From Callipepla californica brunnescens (taxonomy: Eukaryota > Chordata > Aves > Galliformes > Odontophoridae): 64,000 nucleotides of DNA. Both the position numbers and the translations under genes were made by a program. Of this stretch, positions 38,241 through 51,227 are shown piece after piece; the stretch's first letter is position 1, and every line of letters starts with the position of its first letter. A model generated the notes under the pieces. That model made no database searches and was not told where the DNA came from. It saw nothing but the letters and a program-made list of their open reading frames with translations. The DNA is taken from contig JALIRH010000007.1 in the NCBI GenBank assembly GCA_023055505.1, positions 28,997,720 through 29,061,719 of the forward strand, read 5' to 3'.

Positions 38241-39637
38241 AATGTTTAGTTGTGCTTGGTATGCACAGAGGACTGGCAGCAGACATTACTTAAGAAGACT
38301 GAAGGGGAAAAAAAAACAGAACAGGATGAATGGCTCAGACTGCTGGTATTTGTCTAGAAGGTTGAACTGTCTTCAGTTTAGGCTGTTTTCTCCATTCATG
38401 ATTAAAATAACTTTTTCTGTGCCCTTCCTTTTCCAGTTAATGTACACTGCTGCAGTTTTGAGAAAGAGCAGTTCAGGAAGGCACGTGAGCAGACTTGCTC
38501 GGTGTAGAAATTGTTATTTTATAAATTGGGTACAGAAATCAGATATCTGAGTTTAATTCTGTGGCTTGAACATTTGGATTTATATTCTAACTTGCTAAGT
38601 ATCAGCAAAGCTCCTGTTAAGCTAAAATACGTAGCCCTAGAGACATAGCCTGTACTATAAAGTAGCTGGAATAAATGGAGAGCAACAAATAATTCTTTTT
38701 ACATGACTTGTGAAACCAGCCGATGCTTTGTTTCCATCACTTAGTCCAATGACAATAAGTTAATCCACAGATACTTGGAGTTTGTCAAAGAAACTAAAAC
38801 GTGATTTAAATCTTGAAGCAAGGTATGAACAGGAATGTAACAGGCAACAGTTGTATTAGTTGCAAGAATTTCTTAAATGTGTGGCTAATTAGTGGTGACT
38901 TAAATTATACAGCAAAGGATAAAAGGAGCTGAACGTGCATCTTGTTAAGTTAATCTTTTTATGCAGCCTTTGAATTAAGTAACGTTCTAGGTTCGCTCTA
39001 ACTCCTTTTTGTTTTGTTAACAGTTTGTTTGAGTGGAACACACTAGAAAAAATTTCTAGATTTATGCTGTGAGGGGGAAAAAGCTGCCTCAGACAGCTTT
39101 TGTGAAATTGTAGTCTGAATTAAAATCAGCGTGGTATTTGGGTTAAAAACCAGGGTCACATTCATGGGTCTTGTTTTGTTTCGTTCGGCTGAGCTTACTT
39201 CTCCTCAGACGTGCTGAGGCGTCATGCAGTGCAGGGCCACGCATCCAGCAGCATGTCTGGGGTAATGGAAGAACATGTGAGATCAAATGTTTGGGTTTCA
39301 CCTTGTCAAGCCTTGTAGTTGGGATGGGAGGCTCAGAGCTATTGGATCCCTTTTAGTGTTCTTTGTCTGACTGTCCATGGTGCACAGTCAGTGGCAGAAG
39401 CAGCACAGAGTAAGGCCCTCCTTGCTGGGAGCTGTGCTACCAGGTGTGGCCCAGGACTCTAGTCTCATTCCTGAGGTACCGTGGCCGTGCCCAGCCTCTC
39501 ACACACAGCATCTGCTGGCATGTGCTTTGGAGGAGGAGCTGGAGCAAGCATGGCTGGCCCAGCAAACACACATCTTGCTGCTTTACCTGCATTAGGATTG
39601 TCCTGCGTATTGATGCAACAACCTTTGTGTTTGCATT
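38241..39637. other. Unique DNA, no gene supported
   Basis: A 131-codon frame (38155-38550) begins inside the old CR1 and has no recognisable domain. Confidence 0.55.
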
Positions 39638-39945
39638 GGCCTCTTCTCATTGGTGGCAGGTGACAGGACAAGGGGAAATGGCCTTAAATTGTACCAGGGT
39701 AAGTTTAGTTTGGATATCAGGAAACATTTCTTTACAGAAAGGGTCGTTAAGCACTGGAATAGGCTCCCCAGGGAGATGGTTGAGTCACCATCCCTGGATG
39801 TGATTAAAACCCTTTTGGATGTGGTGCTTAGGGACATGATTTAACAGTGGGTTGTTAGATTTAGGGCAGTATGGTCTAGTTGCAGTTGGACTTGATGATC
39901 TTAAAGGTCTTTTTCCAACCTGAGCAATTCTATGATTCTATGATT
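39638..39945 (+). mobile_element. CR1 3' end, about 0.3 kb
   Basis: GGCCTCTTCTCATTGGTGGC, GGAAATGGCCTTAAATTGTA, AGGCTCCCCAGGGAGATGGT, GGACTTGATGATCTTAAAGG and an ATTCTATG octamer tail. Two overlapping short reading frames here are only relics. Confidence 0.95.
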
Positions 39946-40579
39946 AGGCATTTGGAATGTAAGTGTGGTTCCATGACTGTGATTCTTCTGCTATTGCCTG
40001 TCTCATTATCAGCAGCTTGTTTTTTTTTGTTTTTTTCTTTTATGCTTATTTACATGCTTACTAGCATGTGCTCTGGCTTTCTTAAAGAAATAACAGCTGA
40101 AGAAATATGAGCAAGGATTTTAAAGCACAGCATCTAAACTCCCCGGGGTATTTTACTGAGCTACGAGATCTTCAGTGTGCCTTAAAGAAAAGAACTTGTA
40201 GAACAGTGAGTTCATTTTAACTGCGGATAAAGAAGCAAATACTGAGTTTCTGTAGGATAAAATTAGAAGAATGAGAAGCAAGAGTAAAATGTTCAAAAAT
40301 AATGCTGGTACTCACACGACTAGTAAAACAGACCTGAGGTGCAGGCCAGCTGTGTGGTTGGAGAGGTAGGCACTGTGTTTCTCCAGCTGTGGTCCTACCT
40401 TGTAATCCACTTTGGTTTCTTCATGTGTTACATGGAGATTTGGATTGCTTGGGCAAAAAGAATTTTGAACTTTTCTAGCTGTCTGGCAAGTATAATGTCT
40501 TTCTACTGCTTACATTTGAATACATGTAGGTACTATTTCAAATGGTGATGTTTTTAACATGTGCCCATTCAGAGAGCTC

Positions 40580-40594
40580 TTTTTTTTTTTTTTT
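40580..40594 (+). repeat. Poly-T run, 15 nt
   Basis: Simple T homopolymer, no associated element seen. Confidence 0.85.
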
Positions 40595-40665
40595 GTCTGT
40601 GAGTTGTTTTCTCTGTTAAAAAAGTTAGTAAAAAAAGTCTTCCTAAATCACAAATAGAATTTGTA

Positions 40666-40689
40666 AGCTATATATATATATATATAGCT
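40666..40689. repeat. 24-bp perfect palindrome AGC(TA)9GCT
   Basis: Nine TA units flanked symmetrically by AGC and GCT, so the whole block is self-complementary and can extrude as a cruciform. Confidence 0.92.
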
Positions 40690-42934
40690 ATACTAGTCAG
40701 AAATTAGTTCTGTTTCTGTCTGAACTTTACAATAACTGAAAGATTTCCTGACAGAAGTTACCGTTGTCATTTCCCATTTTCTGTCCAATTTCTCATGACA
40801 GACAAATGAAAAAGCCGTTCTTGTGTGGTCAGCAAAAGAGCAGAAAAAGGTCAAGATGAGGACATAAATAATAGTTTTCTGATGTCTTTCTGTATTACCA
40901 TGTTTTTCTACATAAACACATCTAATGTGAATGCATGGGGGGGTGGAAAAAAAGAGAGGGAAAGTGGCTGAATTATGTGGGGATGTTAATTAGCAGTAAT
41001 TGGGGATGGCGAGGTCTTACAACAGCATTTTCTAATTGAAGTCACAGAACTGGCGTTTCAGCAATAATTTCTGCTTCAGAGATCAAGAGCGATTATTTAT
41101 TCTTAGCACTTTCCTGTCTGCAGCTCTCCAAAGTTCAGGCAGGCTAAGTGACTTCCATCACTTGCAAACACTGCTGAGAAAAGCAGTGAAATTGCATTGA
41201 GACCTGAGGGATCATTTCCCTCTGTGGAGCCACCAACTCTCAAGTGGAGTATTTGGGCACCTCTCTAACTGTAAGGGGAGGAGGTGAGCAGAGCTCCAGT
41301 TTTGTTTAATACATAAGTTCATTTGAGAACGCATCATTCTTTCAAAACAAAGCAACAGCAAAAACACCACACTACGAGAGTGACATTCGTATAATATGAA
41401 TATGTTTTTTGAAGGATGTGCTTGTTGTTGGGGTCCATACAGTGTTTTGCAGCCTTTCTTTCTCCTGTATGTGATGACAGTGTGGTGTGGCTAATCCAGA
41501 AATCCACCTCCTGTTAGTGGCCTGAAGCAGTTATGTAGTGAAGTGTGCAAGAACAGGGCAAGCATGGAAAAATCTCTTTGCTCATACTTTGTTTTATTTC
41601 TTAATTCCTACAGCAAATCAGTCTAAGAATATTTTCCTGAAAAATACTTTTGCTTAGTGTGTTGTTTTTCTGGTAATAAAAATTGATTCTCCACCCGCAA
41701 TAAAGTCAGTGATTTTTGGTAGAAGGAACAAAGCTGAGGTCTCAGACACAGAAACCTCCTGGATTTTCAGAGGTGGAGGGATGGAAGCTCAAGTTGAGTT
41801 TGAGCTGCCTGCACAGGGAGATCTGCCCCATGATGTTCTTTTTTCTAACAAAGAATAGCAGCCTTTGATACAAAAATTTGTACGAGTGCCCTCCCTAATA
41901 TGTGCAGTCATTTACAGAAGTATACTATCAAAGGTTTCCATTCTTCCTATGTGACTCTCCTTCCTGGTTACAGGCAGATGTTTTTACTGAGCCCAACAGA
42001 GACAGTAACTCAGTCTCAGTAAGAAGCTGTTGTTGATACTTGACACGTGAGCACTGGCTTAGTCCTTCATAACCCTTGATGGACAGCCAGGTCTTTGAGG
42101 TCTTGCTTTTCAGATTCACATAGACAAAGAAGAGATGCAGATGGTTTTATCCTGTCAACAGTAGAAGAGGTTAAATTGTGTCAGATGCTAGGCCATGTTT
42201 GGCAGCCCTGTGGTCCAGAACTGGCTGTTCTCCGCAGCCTAAGAAGACAAGCATCTTATTCAGTAGGAGCTGGTCATTTAAGCTTCCCACAAGCAAGTGA
42301 CCACTTACTATTGAATGTGCTTCCTTACTGCTTGCAAATAAGCACTTAATTCTTTAGTCATCTGTTATCTTTTATAGGGTATAATGAAAATAATGGGTAT
42401 ATATTCTTATCATTCTAATAAGAATAGAATATTTCTGTTAACAGTGTAAGCTGACTACATGGTTGCTGAAGGTGTAGGGGGAAAGAAAAACTTAATTTAT
42501 AAGGAGGCTTTTTTTCCCCTCAGAATGTGTTGTGTCTGTTGTGAGTCCTTGCTATGTCATTGTCCAGCTTCAGCTTTCCATATGGAAAGTAAGCTTGTGA
42601 GAAGAGGCAAGGGAGCAGCCCTCTTGGTGCTTGTGAGGGCTTGTGTATGCTGTCAAAGTGAAGATGGTGCAGGTGTGTGCGCTCTTGCAGTTAAGCTTAT
42701 AAACAAGCAGTATTCCTGAGAGAGCTGCAGGTACTTCTGAATAACTGTTTCTTACCACAGCAGAAGTGATTTTTATTCAGGTCTGTCATCTTTTCCCTTG
42801 CTGTTTTCTTAGGGAACTTGTGACACCTTGAAATAGCTGTCTATAGCTACAGTACCAGACCTCCGCACACTGAGTTAATTTGGCTGCTGGTTGCACTGTT
42901 TATTTCCCCTAAAGAAGAGTGAGATTAAAAGCAC

Positions 42935-43152
42935 CCCAGGGAATGCTTTTAAACTGAAAGATGAGAAATTTAGATTGGATGTTAGAAAGAAATCCCTTAC
43001 TCAGAGGGTGGTGAGATGCGGGTACAGGATACCCAGAGAAGCTGTGGATTCCCCATCCTCAGTGATTTTCAAGGCCAGATTGGGTAGAGTCATGGGCAGA
43101 GTGGGCTTTGAGGTCTCTACCACCAAGCCATGCTATGATTTTATGACTCTGT
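42935..43152 (+). mobile_element. CR1 3' end, internally shortened
   Basis: CTTTTAAACTGAAAGATGAG, TTTAGATTGGATGTTAG, ACTCAGAGGGTGGTGAG, CCCAGAGAAGCTGTGGATTC and a CCATGCTATGATTTTATGAC tail. The segment between the GTCATGGGCAGAG region and the tail is shorter than in related copies. Confidence 0.92.
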
Positions 43153-43570
43153 GAATCATCTGCACTGAAGAGCAGATGGGTGACTTTAAACTCAATTCTT
43201 TGAACTCACCTCGGTGTATGTAGGGTAAGAGCTGTCCTTGCCACGTGATGGTTACTTCAGTGTAGGAATGACTGGTGTGAGGAAGAGGTGAAGTTCTTTA
43301 TTCTTCCCCTTGAATCTCTGCAGACCCATGGGCAGCATGAGGCTGGCTATTATTAAAAGAAGCCTTGGCGATTTTACTGAGCCCCACCTAGGAATTCTCA
43401 CATTTGTGCTGTCTTCTCCAGATGTTTGCACAGCTTGGGGAGATTCAGCTCAGGGAATCTGATGAGTTTTAAATTCTTAACAGTTTAATTCCCGTATCAG
43501 GTGGTTTTCCAAGCATGCTGCTCTGGGCATCAACATTAGCCAAAGCATTCAGGAAACTGTACCAGAGATA

Positions 43571-43605
43571 GTTGTTTGTTGTTTTTTTTTGTTTTTTTTT
43601 TTTTT
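43571..43605 (+). repeat. T-rich tract with G interruptions
   Basis: GTTGTTTGTTG, T9, G, T14. Simple sequence. Confidence 0.85.
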
Positions 43606-44446
43606 CTACCAGCTAATGGGATGGTTCATCCTTTATGGGTTGGTTTGTCCATGTTGGAGCTGGCCTGGTGGTGTGGACTGCCCTGACACCTTGGAGCTAC
43701 TTGCTTCAGAGCATGAGGCAGTGGAAATAACTTCAATACCAATGTGTACATGATAAATTATGACCCTGGGAAAGTAGAGAGCTGCTTGCTTTGACAGGGC
43801 AGGCTGTGAATCTTCTCATTTATTCTTTCTCCAAGCAGCTCACAAATACTGCTAAAGCGGTAGTCTCTCTGGAGGTTAGACTTCCAGAAGAAAATAATAA
43901 GAAATTATGGAAACAAAGAAACCTGAAAAAGCAGTAAGAAAGGGGAGCTGGTGAAAGTATTTGTGGAAAGAGAACAAGATGAGGATCACGGGCTGAAAAT
44001 GAAAGCCTAAGTGAATATCCCTAGTGAATTCCTATAGCCAGTGAAAAGTCTATTCACTCACATCCTGAAATGGAGTATCTGAACTGGGATGACAGTACAA
44101 TGGCATGGAGAATGGTAAGCAGAATGAGTCCTTTCCCTGATTTCATTTGGCATTTGATTTCTGAGAAGCTGTCATGGTCTAAGTCTGATTTTCCTTGCTT
44201 GTGTAATCGTGCAGTTCTCACTGACGGTGTTTTCAAGTATCAGTCAGTGCAACCCAGACTGACAAGCCATGCTTTGAACTTGTTTTGTTTGTAGTGAAAA
44301 ATGCCTGTGAAAACATCAGGAGGAAATAACTCTTTTTGCCCAGGCGTATTCAGGTAGCTGTATGTTGCAAAGGGCACTGGTGTTTAATTTCTTTACTCTT
44401 CAGTGTGATCTGACACTCCATTTACTATGTGTTTCTACTTTTGCAG

Positions 44447-44604
44447 AAGCAGTGTACCATACTGTGGTGCAGAGACACACCGGTACTGTCAGCACAGGGA
44501 ACGGCTGAACTTGGCATCTTTGTTAACCCCAGCCAGAGGCTGCCCTGCAAATCACAGCTGTAAGATGTTCATCAGAGAGAAAACTGAATGATAGATCCTC
44601 GAGA
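44447..44604 (+). other. Candidate non-coding exon (inferred from splice signals)
   Basis: A good acceptor (TTTCTACTTTTGCAG, ending 44446) and a GTGAGT donor at 44605 bound 158 nt. The last exonic base would be A, which is less common. No ORF of note. It could be a 5'UTR exon of a longer ANKRD6 transcript or a chance pairing; such pairs are expected at low frequency in 50 kb. Confidence 0.2.
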
Positions 44605-45890
44605 GTGAGTAACAAGCAATTCTGCCCTTTTTTTTTTCTTTTCTTTTCTCTGTTTCATTCATCTACAATGCTTTGAATATAATTTTGTGCAGAAATAAGG
44701 TTCAACGCTGGTGAGATAAAGTGGCCAGTGTTGTACTGAAATGAGATTTCTCTAATTGATAGGCTGGAGACTCATCCCTTGTGCTCTGCGTGGGCCAGGG
44801 CAGAAAAAAAGCGCATGAGATTCAGTGGTTTCTCACTCCCCACTGTGGAGAGTTTCCTTTCATGGCATGCTCCATGAGCTATTTTTCTACGCTAATACAC
44901 ATTATAGGCTATTCACTTTTAATGTGTGATACAGCATTGCTGACTCCTGAACTTTGAGTGAAAGCAAGCTTTGTGTCTTCTGAGGCTATCTTAACATCAA
45001 ATATATAGATTTTCTTGACATGTCAACACACCTACAATTCAGATATGCCTGAATAAGAAGAAATCCCAGTGCAATCTCTGCTAAAAGTCCTATAATTGAA
45101 GCAGTTGATTATTTATTCTGTTTTCTACTTCAAAAGCAGTCACAGCTATATGAATGCTTAAGCAGGATAAGCGCTCGGGTACAGAAAAAGCATTATGAGA
45201 TGCTGGCTTTTGAGACAGATAAAGCTTGTAGTGCTTTCTGTGGAAGACTGTGTTCTTGACAGCTTAACATTGGAATGCGTATAGTACCTGTCAGTTCCCT
45301 GGCATGCAAAGCAGGACTGTTATGCAGGGTAGAAAGGAAGATGAAAGACCAAAACCAGGAGAAAAAGTTCCTCAGAACTTTAGCCTCCAAAGTTGTCAGT
45401 GTTAAAACACCAAACATTTTGTAAAGATCCACTTAATTTCCTTTAAAATAAGATTTCTATTTTTGCACACTTGTGTATGTTTGTTCTTGAGTGGGTATGT
45501 ATACATAAAACAGTTTTTTCATCCTCCCGGGTATGTGTAGAAAACGTATGTATGTTAGAGGACAAAACATGGATAAGTGTTTTTCTAGAATCAAAATAAA
45601 TGAAGGATGTAATCATGTACAGAAATGAGCTGCATGTCTGTCACATGTAAACTAGCAAATACGTATGCATGATATACAAGAAGAGAAGAAATAACTTTGC
45701 TTTTTCTAGTTGGCCTACTTCACATGAAAGATGGTTACAAACAGGAACTCCGAAGGTTTTGAACAAAGTGCATGTTTAATGTGATATAATGTGTTCCTTA
45801 GTTGATGGCATGAAGCATCTGACAGTAGTTCATCAGTAGATGAAATGATTCTTGCTTTTTTCAATGGAAAGCCAGAGTCTATCTCCCTGG

Positions 45891-46012
45891 AATCACAGAA
45901 TCACATTAAGGCTTGTGTTCGAAGGGACCTTAAAGCCCACCCAGTTCCAACCCTCCTGCCATGGGCAGGGTTGCTACCCACTAAATCAGACTGCCCATGT
46001 CCTCTGCACAAG
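45891..46012 (-). mobile_element. CR1 3' fragment
   Basis: AATCACAGAATCACATTAAG, GAAGGGACCTTAAAGCCCAC, CCATGGGCAGGGTTGCTACC and ATCAGACTGCCCATG follow CR1 order in reverse complement. Confidence 0.93.
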
Positions 46013-48737
46013 ATGGAGCTTACCACATTCTAAATTGTTTCTTTTCTTTTTCTGGAAAGTAGAGGCTTTGCAAAGTAGCATTGCTGCTGGAGGAGCAGCT
46101 GGACTTGTGGAATCGTCTCCAGAAGAAGCTTAGGGCTCAGAAAATGAAGACTGAAAGCATGGTCCATGCAGAAAACAAGTCGTGGCTGAGATTTGCTGAG
46201 ACTTTCTGCATCAGTTGTTTTTTATGTTCTATTCCAGTATGAGTATTTTAATTCTCATAAATCATAATGATACACCACTGACAGGCCATGTCATGGGTGC
46301 AGCTGGGCAGTCCTCTAGCAAATTGCAGAAAGCAGAATGCTTCTCACAGGTATTATGAGATTCTATTAAACTAGCTTGAGATATTTAAGGTATAGTTTCC
46401 AAGATGCTGTTTAATGAGATAATTATTTTAGGATGTGATTCATTTGACAGTTGAAAGGTACTTTAGGATGACCTGAGTTAACCCTTTGTTAACCCTAATT
46501 GGAGTCTCACAGAGTATGTTGGTGGTGACTGCCCTGCCCAGGAAACCCTTTTGTACACATTTGCTGTCTGAAGAGCACCAGAGTTTTGGAGCATCCTGAA
46601 AATTTGCATTCTGTTATCTGTGGTCAGAACAGACAGAGGTGGTACCAAACAGCTCCTCAGTTTTTTTTGTTTCCTCTTATTCAAGAGTCTGAGGTTCAGC
46701 TGCAGTCATCTATGACTGTGCTGGGAGGAAAATAACACAGTGAAAGTGATAACTTCAGAACTTGTACACAAACCTTCACTCTGTGGTAAAATTCGCCTGT
46801 GAATTTGTGTCTTAAAATTGTAGTCCACGCCATGCAACCTATAAAATAAGAATTTATGGAAGTGTAACTGTGTTTTTTTAGATGGATGGCAGAGGAGCTG
46901 GAATGTTTCTGGTTTCTTGTGAAGATTTTTCAAGCCTTGCTGAAGCTGGAGCAGACTGATAGTTTCTTACGTCTGTTAGGAAGAACTTTCCTTTAGAGAG
47001 GATTGGTGGGAGGGAAGTATGAGAGTGGATGGAATGTGCAACATGTGAGGCTGAACACAGACTGCATACAAGGGGGATGGGCATGGTTTGGATGTTGGTT
47101 TTGAAGCTCTGTACATGTGAAAAGAAGTAGAAAACAGAAAAGAAGGTACTAAGGAAACCACAGACAAGAATGCTGGTAATGCTGTGAAAAGGTCTTGTGC
47201 ATTCTCTGGGGTGCTGTACTGCAGGAGCATGCTTGCACTATGGATATTGTCCTGCTGTTTGAGTCCCAGTAGTGAAAATCTCCAGCTTTCCTCATCTCAT
47301 TCCAGGTTTAAGTGCAATGAGTCAATCTGTTTGCTGTGGAAACAATTGTGTATGTGATGTGTAAGTTGCTACTTAATATACTTTCTTGTTATCTGGATGA
47401 AGAAATAATTTCCTCTTCTTGTGGTATAAGCCTCGACCCCATAGCCATGTGTGCAATTTTAAGCATGTTGTTTGTTTCAACGGCTTCAAGTGGTTGTAGA
47501 TTAATTAGGTAGAACTGGCTTGTTTGTCCCTTGTGAGCTGTTGCCAGCCTTCTTGGTAATTACCACAAGGTTGTACAGGGCTCCTGGCAAGGGTATTAAA
47601 CATCTGCTCAGGAGCCAATCCCCAGGAAAAAAAAAAAAAAGTGAAAACATAGCTGATTACTTAGGAGACAATGTTATCTTGGTGCCACTTTCGTGTTACC
47701 ACGATGGGCTCAGTTTTTAAAGCAGTTAAACCTGCCTTTGATAGATCACATATGCAGTTAGAGTACATGATTCATAAAATCGTAATGGCCCAACTTACAC
47801 AAATTATCAGTGGAGCAGAGCAGATATGTTAGGTCTGTGACATTTTGTGCAACAGGAATAATACAGTACTCATTGGCATCAGCATTTTATCTGAAAAACT
47901 AATTGTGCAGCTCAGCTGTCATTTCTGAATGTGTTTCTGCTTGGTGAGTCTTCACCTGTATAATGCAGAAATTCCATGGCTATGTTTGCTACTGGAATTA
48001 TAGGGGTTTTTGGTTGCCAGAGTTTACAAAGCATTATTAGCTAAGACAGACATAGAGGTTCTGGAGGTGTTTCATAGAGTGGTAGCCATGGTTTCTTCAA
48101 AAGATACTGCTAATGATGCATTCGAGAGAATGCCCAACCATTCAAAACAGCAACATTCATTGTCTTGAGAGCAGCCCCCTCAGGTGCAGAAGCTGGAGGA
48201 GAAATCAAGACATCTGCAGAAATCTTCTGAACTGATTTATGATCATCTTAGAGGAAAATATTTTTAGCCCACAGTGATGATTTTTCACAACTTGCAAGGA
48301 GATTTATGAAGCAAATAATAGATATCCTTCAGCGTTTGTTCTGTATATATTGTCCTTTATGGATGTAATACATCAAGGGGACAAACTCTGAAGATGTTTA
48401 GTGCTCATTTGACAGCCTGCTAACATGAACATTAAAGTCAGGCATACTGTACGCAGTGTTAGGATGATGTCAGCATGAATAGAAGATTCTCTGTCCTCCC
48501 ACAACACAAACACATTTGTTGGTGTCTGAGAATGGGAAGTAACTTAGTCTCTTTCCCTAGCAGAGGAAGATTTTCTTATGCTAAGTTGCAGAGCTTACTT
48601 CAAGCACTAACGTGAGAGAAGGTGGCACCCATGCTCAAAAATCTGTTTCCAGGAGGTTGGTATATGTTAGGGAGCAGACTTTCTCATTGCAGTATTGGTA
48701 CTTGTAGGCTGCTGAGGCAGATGGAAAGGTGCCATTC
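46013..48737. other. Unique DNA, nothing recognised
   Basis: Short frames only (up to 84 codons), none with family resemblance. Confidence 0.6.
47627..47640 (+). repeat. Poly-A run, 14 nt
   Basis: Simple A homopolymer after CCCAGG; no retroposed source recognised. Confidence 0.85.
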
Positions 48738-49173
48738 AGGAAGGCAGTTATGAAGAAAGGCTGAGGGAGTTGGGCTTGTTGAGCTTAGAGAAAGAGAAAG
48801 AGAAAGAGAAAGAGAAAGAGAAAGAGAAAGCTCTGGGGAGACCTCATTGCAGCCTTCCAGTACTTGAAGGGAGCTTACAGGCAGGAGGAGTACCAACTTT
48901 TTACACAGCCTGAGCGTGACTGGACCAGGAGGAATGGCTTTAAACTAAAAGAAAGGGAAATCTAGGTTAGATGTTAGGAAAAAAATATTTACTCAGAGGA
49001 TGGTGAGGCACTGAAACAGTTTGCCCAGAGAAGTTGTGGATCTCTGGAGGCATTCAGAGCCAGGATGGATGGGGCCCTGGGCAGCCTGGTAGTGGGTGGC
49101 AGCCCTGCTCATGGCAGGGGGTTGGAACTGGATGGGCTTTAAGTTCCCCTTCAACCTAAGCCATTCTGTGATG
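48738..49173 (+). mobile_element. CR1 3' end, about 0.44 kb, with internal hexamer expansion
   Basis: AGAAAGGCTGAGGGAGTTGG, GGGGAGACCTCATTGCAGCC, TTCCAGTACTTGAAGGGAGC, the CCCAGAGAAGTTGTGGAT block, GGGTGGCAGCCCTGCTCATG and the tail CTAAGCCATTCTGTGATG. The segment normally reading as one or two GAGAAG units is expanded to GAGAAA repeats. Confidence 0.95.
48788..48830 (+). repeat. (GAGAAA)7 microsatellite inside a CR1
   Basis: Seven perfect GAGAAA units plus one G, lying where the CR1 has a short GAGAAGAGAAGG-like stretch. The expansion is therefore younger than the insertion. Likely polymorphic in length. Confidence 0.95.
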
Positions 49174-51227
49174 TTTCCCATCCAGAAACTCCACTGTGTG
49201 TAAGTGTAACACAAACCTCTGTTCTCTCACGAGTGCAGCTGTACCCTGCTTGGTTCCCAAGGCTCAGTCCCAGCATTTCTGTTGAGCAGCAGTGAGCTGG
49301 AAAGGTCTCCTAACTGCATTTATGCAAATGAGACCAAGACATCTCTTTCTTGTGTGTTTGTGCGTCTATGCTGCGTTGTAGCCAACAATGGATATTGTTT
49401 TACTGTGTAAACGTTGCCTAACTGAAGAATACTTGCTGAGAGCTGATCTTGCTTCTGCTGAATGCTTTTGACGTGTGTGCGCATGCATGTAGTGAAAGAG
49501 AGGGCAGGAGAATAACGAAGTTGTGAAACTTCAGCGAGATGGACAAAATGAACAGCTGTCCTGTGAGGTGCTGTGGAAAGTGCTAAGGATAGAGCCTGCC
49601 TAATGAATAACGAGATAATTAAAGAAGAAGAAAAACAATTTTCTACGTTCCGTGAGTTTGGTGATGTATAACTGATGACTGGAAGCATTGATCTCCATTG
49701 CTGTTTTCCATGTGCCCTTATCTCTGGGTGCGTTCTGCTCAGCAGGTGCAGCTTTGCCTGTTGTGGTGGTGGCAACAAGGCCTGGATGAGAGCTGCCTGG
49801 CAAATGAGAGCTTGTGTCTGGCTGTGGTAGAGGGAGGGCGGCAGATCCATGCTGGCTGCAGAGCAGGAACATCAGCCTGGCTGTTCAGTGTTGGTGGGAA
49901 CATGGGGAGCAGCTGGCACACAGAGCTCCTTGGGAGACTGCTAAAGTAATTACTGAAGTAATAAATACAAAGTAGGGAAAATAATAATAATTAAAAAAAC
50001 GTTCTCAGATGTCCTGAACTGTGCTGATTCTGGAGGTGATGGATTACACAACTGTACATATGAAAATTGGGCAGTTTTACTTGGGTTGATAGCCTTTCAA
50101 AACACGCAGTGAGAGCAATAACAAACAGCATCAGAGACCAGCATACAAAGTAAAAGGCTGTCCGGTTTCAAAATGCTCATCAGTATACAGCTCAAAAGTC
50201 AGTATTGGTGTAGTTGATAAATATGTATCAAAAGTAGATTGATTGTGAATTTGTAGTCTGTCCTCGTTTTTCAGATGTTTCTATTACTAGAATGAAAGGA
50301 AAGGGAGTGAGAGGCAAAGTCCTCTCTTTAGCAGAATGTATACCTGTTTTCCCAATAGGTCTGTACTGGATTTGTGATGGGACCTGGAGAAAAACCATTC
50401 AAAGGAAAGCAGTATTGCAGGTCTTGAAAAAACTGAAAGTCACTTGAGGGAAATGGAAGATATATCTACATCCTACAGTGAATGATAAAATGAGTTAGGT
50501 TCCAGGAAACTCATTCTTTAATGCAATAACCCACCTTGTTATTTTGAGTACAGTATTTGTGCTTATGACATACTTAAAATATGACAGGCTACTTCTCAGA
50601 GAGGGTAAACAAGACAAAGAGAATGTTATAGATTTTACTACACTGTTACGTACTAATAAGCAAAGAAACCCGTTTTCCTTGGAGAGCAGAGCAAAGAAGA
50701 GATGGGCAGCATTAGAAATAGGAAGTTTTCTTGGAAGCTTTCTTAGAAGGGCTTCTGATTATTATAAAACAGTTCTATTATATATCATCTCATAAAACAA
50801 ATGGTCTGACTAATTTACACAGGGCTCTTTTAAAGTAATTTAGTATCATTACTTAGACTGCATGGAATGAAGCTATTAGGTGATAAGAGCTTTTCTTGCA
50901 ATACTCAGCACCATTTCTGATGATGAACTAGAGGAGAGAATTTGGGGGTTGTACTGCACCGTGGTACAGTGGTAATAGACAAAAACAGGAGCTTTCTGTT
51001 AGCTACTCCAGCACTCTTTTATTCAGATAGTAACTGAACTTGGTGATCTTACTGAGGGCGAGCTGTGCTCTGGCATGGTATGATTTCCATTTAGCACAGG
51101 GGACCTTATGAAGTTGATTAACTAATAAGTCTGAAGTCTTTCAGAATTTTCAGCCCCTTTTTTTTCTCTTTCCTGCAAGGGAAGCCTTTTTTTTTTTTTT
51201 TCCTTTTCATCTTTTCTGTGAGTTTAG
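49174..51227. other. Unique DNA, no gene supported
   Basis: A 176-codon minus-strand frame (49320-49850) overlaps frames on both strands; no domain recognised, Gln/Ser/Leu-rich. Treated as chance in a somewhat GC-richer stretch. Confidence 0.5.
51187..51201 (+). repeat. Poly-T run, 15 nt
   Basis: Forms part of the long pyrimidine tract before the candidate exon at 51228. Confidence 0.85.

Larger units (their letters stand above)
39946..42934. other. Unique DNA with TA palindrome, no gene seen
   Basis: Repeat-free stretch at 40970-41120 with TTAATTAG and TAATTG motifs; otherwise nothing recognised. Confidence 0.6.
43153..45890. other. Unique DNA; candidate exon only
   Basis: Apart from the splice-bounded segment at 44447-44604 and the T-rich tract at 43571, nothing identifiable. 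Confidence 0.55.

Noticed and set aside
49320..49850. 176-codon minus-strand frame as a gene
   Set aside because: Low-complexity composition, no known domain, and overlapping frames on both strands.
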